From positions 1 through 18,970 of the forward strand of contig JBGOEJ010000031.1 of assembly GCA_041446545.1 (NCBI GenBank): a DNA stretch of 18,970 bases, given 5' to 3'. Below, piece after piece: positions 13,846-18,970 of this stretch. Under the pieces are notes generated by a model. That model was not told where the DNA came from. It did no database searches and saw only the letters and a program-made list of their open reading frames with translations. The position numbers were made by a program, and so were the translations under genes. How positions within the stretch are numbered: the first letter of the stretch is position 1; every line of letters begins with the position of its first letter. Origin of the DNA: Fervidibacter canadensis (lineage in GTDB: Bacteria; Armatimonadota; Fervidibacteria; Fervidibacterales; Fervidibacteraceae).

Positions 13846-16800
13846 ATGCCCAAGCGCAAAGACTTGCGCAAGGTGATGGTAATTGGTGCGGGTCCGATCG
13901 TCATCGGGCAGGCGGCGGAATTTGACTATTCGGGTTCGCAAGCCTGCCGGGCTTTGCGGGAAGAAGGGTTGGAGGTCGTTTTGGTCAACTCCAACCCAGC
14001 CACCATCATGACTGACCCAAATATGGCTGACCGAGTTTACATTGAGCCGTTAACCGTTGAATTTTTGGAACGCGTCATCGCTAAGGAATGCCCTGATGGA
14101 CTTATACCGACTTTAGGCGGTCAAACGGGTTTGAACTTGGCGACGCAACTGGCGATGGAGGGCATTTTAGACCGCTACGGCGTGGAACTTTTGGGCACTC
14201 CCTTGACCGCCATCCAAAACGCTGAAGACCGCGAGTTGTTCCGACGGTTAATGCAGCAAATTGGCGAACCCATACCCGAAAGCGTGGCGGTCACGAGCGT
14301 TGAGGAAGCGATCGCTTTCGCCGAACGCCTCGGCTATCCCGTCATCATCCGTCCCGCCTACACCTTGGGCGGAACGGGCGGAGGCATCGCTTATAACGAA
14401 AGCGAACTCCGTCAAATCGTTCAACGAGGGCTGGCATTGAGTTTGATTGGACAAGTGCTGGTTGAGCAGTGTGTGTTGGGTTGGAAGGAGTTGGAGTATG
14501 AGGTCATGCGGGATAGCGCCGACAACTGTATCACCGTTTGTGCGATGGAGAACTTTGACCCGATGGGCGTCCACACGGGTGAAAGCATCGTCGTCGCACC
14601 GACACAAACCTTAACCGATGTGGAGTATCAAATGCTTCGTTCTGCGGCGCTAAAAATCATCCGAGCATTAGGAATTGAGGGTGGTTGCAACATTCAATTT
14701 GCTCTTGACCCTAACTCCCTCCGCTACTATGTCATTGAGGTCAACCCGCGTGTTTCTCGTTCGTCGGCGTTGGCGTCAAAAGCGACGGGTTATCCCATCG
14801 CTCGCGTGGCTGCCAAAATCGCCATTGGCTTGCGTTTGGATGAAATCCCCAACGCCGTCACGAAAAAGACGCTGGCTTGTTTTGAACCCTCCATTGACTA
14901 TGTGGTCGTCAAGTTACCCCGATGGCCTTTTGACAAATTCCCCACAGCCGACAGAACCATTGGCACACAGATGAAAAGCACGGGTGAGGTCATGGCGATC
15001 GGGCGAAGTTTTGAGGAAGCGCTGTTGAAAGCGGTGCGAGGATGGGAAGTCGGGACGCTCAGTTTGTTCCATCGGGAAATTGCGGGCAAGTCAGACATTG
15101 AGTTGGAAGAACTCATCCGCATCCCTAACGATTTGCGCCTGTTCGCTATCGCCGAATCGTTGCGGCGTGGCATGACCATCCGAGAAATTCACGAACTCTC
15201 CCACATTGACCCTTGGTTTCTGGAAAAGTTGCGGAACATCGTGGAGATGGAATTCAAACTCGCATCAGTGGGTTGGAGCGGCTTGACAAAAGAGTTGCTC
15301 TGGGAAGCAAAGCACATGGGCTTCTCCGACCGATACATCGCTGAATGCCTCGGGACGAGGTCTTTGGCTGAAGCGGAAGAACGGGTGCGGCAAATGCGCA
15401 AGGTTTGGGATGTCAAGCCTGTCTACAAGATGGTAGACACTTGCGCTGCGGAATTTGAAGCGGAGACACCCTACTTCTATTCCACCTACGAGCCCAATGG
15501 CGAAAACGAGGCGATCCCCGGCGAGCGACCGAAAGTTGTCGTGATCGGTTCAGGTCCAATCCGCATCGGGCAAGGGATTGAGTTTGACTACTGCAGCGTC
15601 CACTGCGTCTGGGCGCTTCAAGAACTTGGCTACGACGCCATCATGGTCAATTGCAACCCCGAAACAGTCTCAACAGACTTTGACACTTCCGACCGTCTTT
15701 ACTTTGAGCCGCTCACTTTGGAGGACATCTTGCACATCGTTGAAAACGAGAAACCCATCGGCGTCATCGTCCAGTTTGGCGGTCAAACGCCGTTGAACCT
15801 TGCCGAGGGTCTGCACAAGGCAGGCGTTCCAATTTTGGGCACTGACTTTGACAGCATTGACATCGCTGAAGACCGCGACCGAACCCACTGGCTGCTCAAC
15901 TCACTTGGCATCCCTTATCCGCCGGGCAAAGCGGTGACAAGCATTGAAGAAGCACTTCAAGTTGCCCGTGAAGTCGGTTACCCAGTCTTGGTGCGACCAA
16001 GTTATGTGCTCGGTGGTCGGGCTATGGACATCGTTTACGACGAAGACGAGATGCTGACTTACCTTGAGTATGTCGTCAGCGTCGCTCCTGACCGACCAAT
16101 CCTCGTTGACAAGTATCTCGCTGGCACGGAAGCGGAAGTGGATGCAATTTGTGACGGTGAAGAGTGCCTAATTCCGGGCATCATGGAGCACATTGAGCGG
16201 GCAGGTGTCCATAGCGGTGACAGCATCGCCGTCTGTCCGCCACAAACACTCTCAGAACTCGCCAAGCAACGCATCGTGGACTACACGCAAGCGATTGCAA
16301 AAGCCTTGAAAGTTCGCGGCTTGATCAACATCCAGTTCGTCGTCTTGGGCGATGAGGTCTTTGTGCTGGAAATCAATCCTCGTTCGTCGCGGACAGTGCC
16401 TTACCTGAGCAAACTGACGGGTGTGCCGATGGTGAATTTGGCGACCAAGTGCATCATGGGAATGAGCCTGCGGAAACTTGGCTGGCAAGGTGGATTGCTT
16501 CGTGAACCTGAATTCGTCGGTGTCAAAGCGCCCGTGTTCTCCATGGGCAAGTTGTTCAAGGCGGAAATTGAACTGGGTCCGGAGATGAAGAGCACGGGCG
16601 AGGTGATGGGCATTGACCGAGAGTTTCCGAAGGCACTTTACAAGGCACTGGTGGCGGCAGGTTACAATGTGCCGTTGGGAGGAAAGTTGCTGGTGACGGT
16701 GGCGGACAAGGACAAACCTGAAGCACTCCCCATTGTTCAAGGATTTGCTGAACTGGGTTTCCGCCTTTTCGCCACAAGTGGGACGGCAAACTTCCTACGA

Positions 16801-17139
16801 CGACATGGCATTGAATGCGAAATCGTCCGCAAGATTGAGGAAGGCGAACCGAACCTGTTGAACTTGCTCGCTCGCAAGCAGGTGCATTTGGTCATCAATA
16901 CGCCATCAGCGTCACGGCTCTCCCAACGGGATGACTTAATCATTCGTCGGGCAGCGGTAGAGCACGGGATTCCCTGCATCACGAGTTTAGATACGGCACG
17001 GGCATTATTGTTGGCATTGCAAAGTGTCGCTGCTGAACGAACCGTAGAAGTCATCGCCCTTCAAGAAATGCACGAGCAACTTCAAGTCCCTTCCTTCATA
17101 GACCCACCCCACGAGAGCGGTGACGAAATCCTTCTTTAG
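13846..17139 (+). CDS. carB: Carbamoyl-phosphate synthase, large chain
   Basis: A 1097-residue enzyme, slightly longer than the usual 1070 or so. It makes carbamoyl phosphate from ammonia, bicarbonate and two ATP. It has two homologous ATP-grasp halves: the first begins with VIGAGPIVIGQAAEFDYSG near residue 12, the second with VIGSGPIRIGQGIEFDYC near residue 565. Each contains the EVNPR or EINPR metal-binding segment (EVNPRVSRSSALASKATG; EINPRSSRTVPYLSKLTG). An MGS-like allosteric domain starts near residue 945 (LFATSGTANFLRRHGI). GAGGTGATAGG precedes ATG 13846, nine bases after the previous stop. It is the last operon gene in the window. Confidence 0.97.
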   Translation: MPKRKDLRKVMVIGAGPIVIGQAAEFDYSGSQACRALREEGLEVVLVNSNPATIMTDPNMADRVYIEPLTVEFLERVIAKECPDGLIPTLGGQTGLNLATQLAMEGILDRYGVELLGTPLTAIQNAEDRELFRRLMQQIGEPIPESVAVTSVEEAIAFAERLGYPVIIRPAYTLGGTGGGIAYNESELRQIVQRGLALSLIGQVLVEQCVLGWKELEYEVMRDSADNCITVCAMENFDPMGVHTGESIVVAPTQTLTDVEYQMLRSAALKIIRALGIEGGCNIQFALDPNSLRYYVIEVNPRVSRSSALASKATGYPIARVAAKIAIGLRLDEIPNAVTKKTLACFEPSIDYVVVKLPRWPFDKFPTADRTIGTQMKSTGEVMAIGRSFEEALLKAVRGWEVGTLSLFHREIAGKSDIELEELIRIPNDLRLFAIAESLRRGMTIREIHELSHIDPWFLEKLRNIVEMEFKLASVGWSGLTKELLWEAKHMGFSDRYIAECLGTRSLAEAEERVRQMRKVWDVKPVYKMVDTCAAEFEAETPYFYSTYEPNGENEAIPGERPKVVVIGSGPIRIGQGIEFDYCSVHCVWALQELGYDAIMVNCNPETVSTDFDTSDRLYFEPLTLEDILHIVENEKPIGVIVQFGGQTPLNLAEGLHKAGVPILGTDFDSIDIAEDRDRTHWLLNSLGIPYPPGKAVTSIEEALQVAREVGYPVLVRPSYVLGGRAMDIVYDEDEMLTYLEYVVSVAPDRPILVDKYLAGTEAEVDAICDGEECLIPGIMEHIERAGVHSGDSIAVCPPQTLSELAKQRIVDYTQAIAKALKVRGLINIQFVVLGDEVFVLEINPRSSRTVPYLSKLTGVPMVNLATKCIMGMSLRKLGWQGGLLREPEFVGVKAPVFSMGKLFKAEIELGPEMKSTGEVMGIDREFPKALYKALVAAGYNVPLGGKLLVTVADKDKPEALPIVQGFAELGFRLFATSGTANFLRRHGIECEIVRKIEEGEPNLLNLLARKQVHLVINTPSASRLSQRDDLIIRRAAVEHGIPCITSLDTARALLLALQSVAAERTVEVIALQEMHEQLQVPSFIDPPHESGDEILL

Positions 17140-17140
17140 T

Positions 17141-17181
17141 GTCGGTTTTCACTAAGCAGCATTTGGCTCAGTGAACCTGAC
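17141..17181 (+). terminator. Imperfect hairpin after carB
   Basis: GTCGGTT (17141-17147) and CACT (17150-17153) pair with AGTG (17170-17173), AACC (17174-17177) and GAC (17179-17181), with a two-base and a one-base bulge. It begins two bases after the carB stop, which fits the end of the operon, but no T tract follows. Nothing else is seen in the 147 bases between carB and the convergent gene. Confidence 0.3.
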
Positions 17182-17286
17182 CGAAAAGTCACAAGGCTTT
17201 CTACCTTCCTACACAATGCGCCGTTGATACCAGCCAGGTTTTGGCAAGCAAAAGTGACACGCAAGCCAATTTTTGCACCCCGTCTT

Positions 17287-18171
17287 CTACCTTGGAGCGA
17301 CATAAATCTTGCCGTTTCTCACCTCCCATCCCTTTACCCCTGCCTGCTTTGCAAGCCAGTAAAAGGGCACCCAAACAACCCCGCCTTCCTCATAAGGCGC
17401 ATAAGCCAGCGTTTCCGTGTGTCCTCTCCCGCTCTCCAACCTCTCCACGACAGGACGACCGAGAAAGAGCCGATAAACGATGTTGGGAGCATCAGGCTTT
17501 GTGACCCGAATCCCTTTCCCACCTGCCATCTTCAGGTTAGGTTGGATGGTGCATCCAAGCCCTAAAACCGTGCAGGCTTGGTCAAGAGGGACTAAGATGA
17601 AGTAGTCCTCCTCACGAAACTTCAAAGGCAAAGGACGCCACGCTTCTTTCGGCGGCATCACTGATAGCTTTTCCCCACTTGGATGAGGCAAGAGATAAGT
17701 CCTCGTGATGTCATCCTGCTCAAAGCCTAATCCCCTTAGCCTCTTCGCCCATTGAACAAACCCCTTCGTATCCTTGAGAGCCGCATAGCAGCGAGCCAGT
17801 AAATAGGATGGGAAAGTGCTCTTCATCGCCATCGTCAAGGGAAAAGGAAATTTGCCCTCTATCGTCGCTCCTAAAACAGCCCCCCGATCATAAGGGTCTG
17901 GCAAATCCTTCCCGCCTAACCGTAACACCCATTGAGGATACCATCTCGCCTCCACATCCCCAAATCGTTCATAGACCCCCAAAGCCAGATGAATTGCCCG
18001 TTGGTATTGCCCCTGCACATAAGCAGCGTAGGCTTCCTTCAACCTCTCTGTCGCTTCCCTATCTGCTCTTGGAAGGGAAAGAAATCTACCACCAGGTGGT
18101 GAAGAAAGAGCCATTGAACTTCCGAACCATAGGACGACAATCGTCAGCCCTACTTGCCTGAGACCAACCAT
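17287..18171 (-). CDS. Secreted helical-repeat protein with copper-amine-oxidase-like stalk domain
   Basis: A 294-residue protein with a signal peptide (GLTIVVLWFGSSMALSS, residues 8-24). Residues about 35-170 are helical with TPR-like pairs (LKEAYAAYVQGQYQRAIHLA; SYLLARCYAALKDTKGFVQW). Residues about 185-294 (FILVPLDQACTVLGLG, GGVVWVPFYWLAKQAG, GWEVRNGKIYV) match the copper amine oxidase N-terminal-like domain, a non-catalytic beta/alpha module common in envelope proteins. The product is probably exported and binds cell wall or a protein partner. The start is ATG 18171, with GGGAGGTGA upstream. It follows the metalloprotease gene by 14 bases on the same strand, so the two are likely co-expressed. 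Confidence 0.75.
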   Translation of the reverse strand: MVGLRQVGLTIVVLWFGSSMALSSPPGGRFLSLPRADREATERLKEAYAAYVQGQYQRAIHLALGVYERFGDVEARWYPQWVLRLGGKDLPDPYDRGAVLGATIEGKFPFPLTMAMKSTFPSYLLARCYAALKDTKGFVQWAKRLRGLGFEQDDITRTYLLPHPSGEKLSVMPPKEAWRPLPLKFREEDYFILVPLDQACTVLGLGCTIQPNLKMAGGKGIRVTKPDAPNIVYRLFLGRPVVERLESGRGHTETLAYAPYEEGGVVWVPFYWLAKQAGVKGWEVRNGKIYVAPR

Positions 18172-18185
18172 CTTCTTTCACCTCC

Positions 18186-18970
18186 CTAAGGATTAAGATG
18201 CCAAAGGTTTTGGCAGCCTGGGTCAGCGCTACAGAATTCCGTTGGTCTAAACACTGTCCATTCATTCACATTCCTTGGGGCGACTGGTTCGCCGTCTTGC
18301 CATATCCAATGTTCCCCTCGTTGAGGACAAAGCACTTCGCAAAGGACGAAACCACTCGGGCAAATCCTGGGAGGGAAATAAGGCCACATCAGGCAATGGA
18401 TGGTGTGCTGCCCGACCCGGCCATCTTGCCCGATGACATGGTGACCACCATCGCCACCAAAGGACTGGGAATCATCAGCGGGATTATGGTCTACATCCCA
18501 AAGGACGGTATGCCCTAACTCATGACCAATGACCATCGTTAACGATGGCAGTTCATCAATCCCCCAAAGTCGTCCCCAGTTTTTTGCCTCTGTCACATTG
18601 ATCTCAATCACAGGGACTAACCCTCCATCCCAAATAGGACCCAATGTCCACGCTAATTCGGGCTGGTCATCTTCACTGGGCACGACAACTGCCGCATAGA
18701 CATCTCGTAAGTGGGCATAACCGTGAAGGAAATTGACGATTTTTCCGGGCATCCAAAAACCTTCTTCAGGATGTTGCACCCAACGAAGTTCCCCCTCATT
18801 GGCGTTCAAGAGCCGGAAACCTTTCCCTCCCTCACCAGGAACTCCCGCACCAGGGAAGCCATCTTGAGAAGTGATGGCATCGTTAAGGATGACCGCTGGC
18901 TCATACGGGTCTTCATTCCCTGCCCCGAAGTTCATGACGAACATGTCTTTTTCTTTGGGGTCAAAATCCT
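18186..18970 (-). CDS. Zincin-type metalloprotease, N-terminus beyond window
   Basis: The reading frame is open to the right edge of the window, giving 260 visible codons up to the stop at 18186; the start and any signal peptide lie outside. The zinc motif HELGH is near visible residue 149, followed by TVLWDVDH. The metzincin glycine (HExxHxxG) is not present, so it is a general zincin; the third ligand may be His161 in the DVDH segment or a later acidic residue. The C-terminal part has six cysteines (HC, IC, LC, LC, FC, GC) that could form disulfides, fitting a secreted enzyme. The upstream ATG at 18942-18944 is internal. It is paired with the stalk-domain protein downstream. Confidence 0.75.
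   Translation of the reverse strand, partial: DFDPKEKDMFVMNFGAGNEDPYEPAVILNDAITSQDGFPGAGVPGEGGKGFRLLNANEGELRWVQHPEEGFWMPGKIVNFLHGYAHLRDVYAAVVVPSEDDQPELAWTLGPIWDGGLVPVIEINVTEAKNWGRLWGIDELPSLTMVIGHELGHTVLWDVDHNPADDSQSFGGDGGHHVIGQDGRVGQHTIHCLMWPYFPPRICPSGFVLCEVLCPQRGEHWIWQDGEPVAPRNVNEWTVFRPTEFCSADPGCQNLWHLNP

Overview
The window looks like a piece of a bacterial chromosome, most likely from Armatimonadota (Fervidibacter-like, possibly thermophilic). The main hint is the pseudopilin at 4540-5295, with an FTLIELLVVIAIIAILAA-type N-terminus followed by FPVFSQAREKAR and a C-terminal H-x9-DG signature. Such proteins are very common in Armatimonadota and also occur in Planctomycetes and Verrucomicrobia. 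The assignment is from memory of families and was not searched.

Layout. (1) 1-1556, minus strand: a 55-residue membrane protein, a six-hairpin-glycosidase-like protein and the start of a coiled-coil protein cut by the window edge. (2) 1572-2560, plus strand: an aldo/keto reductase with a twin-arginine-like leader and its own promoter. (3) 6620 down to 2575, minus strand: a GntR-LacI type regulator behind a near-consensus promoter that contains a perfect dyad, then an H-x9-DG pseudopilin whose frame runs without a stop into a secreted beta-propeller protein. (4) 7664-6744, minus strand: a membrane-anchored proline-rich protein. (5) 7771-17139, plus strand: a pyrimidine biosynthesis operon. (6) 18970-17287, minus strand: a secreted zincin-type metalloprotease (start beyond the window) and a secreted protein with a copper-amine-oxidase-like stalk domain.

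The operon is the highlight. The order is pyrB, EVE/YTH-like + PD-(D/E)XK nuclease, pyrC, vapB, vapC, carA, HEPN remnant, HEPN, nucleotidyltransferase-like protein, carB. The four biosynthetic genes make carbamoyl phosphate, carbamoyl aspartate and dihydroorotate. Three nuclease or toxin-type cassettes sit between them, all on the same strand, with ATGA overlaps or gaps of under 70 bases. A toxin-antitoxin-like pair therefore lies directly before carA and another directly before carB, and the nuclease lies between pyrB and pyrC. No pyrR, pyrD, pyrE or pyrF is present.

Second-layer signals: pyrB and pyrC each carry, near the 5' end of the coding region, an in-frame low-complexity tract with four runs of four or more G (template strand in pyrB, coding strand in pyrC). 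Short exact tandem duplications span the stop codons of pyrB and pyrC. vapC appears to be one A short in an A5 run just after an ATG that overlaps the vapB stop. A decayed HEPN N-terminus precedes the intact HEPN gene. No tRNA, rRNA, CRISPR array or insertion sequence was seen.
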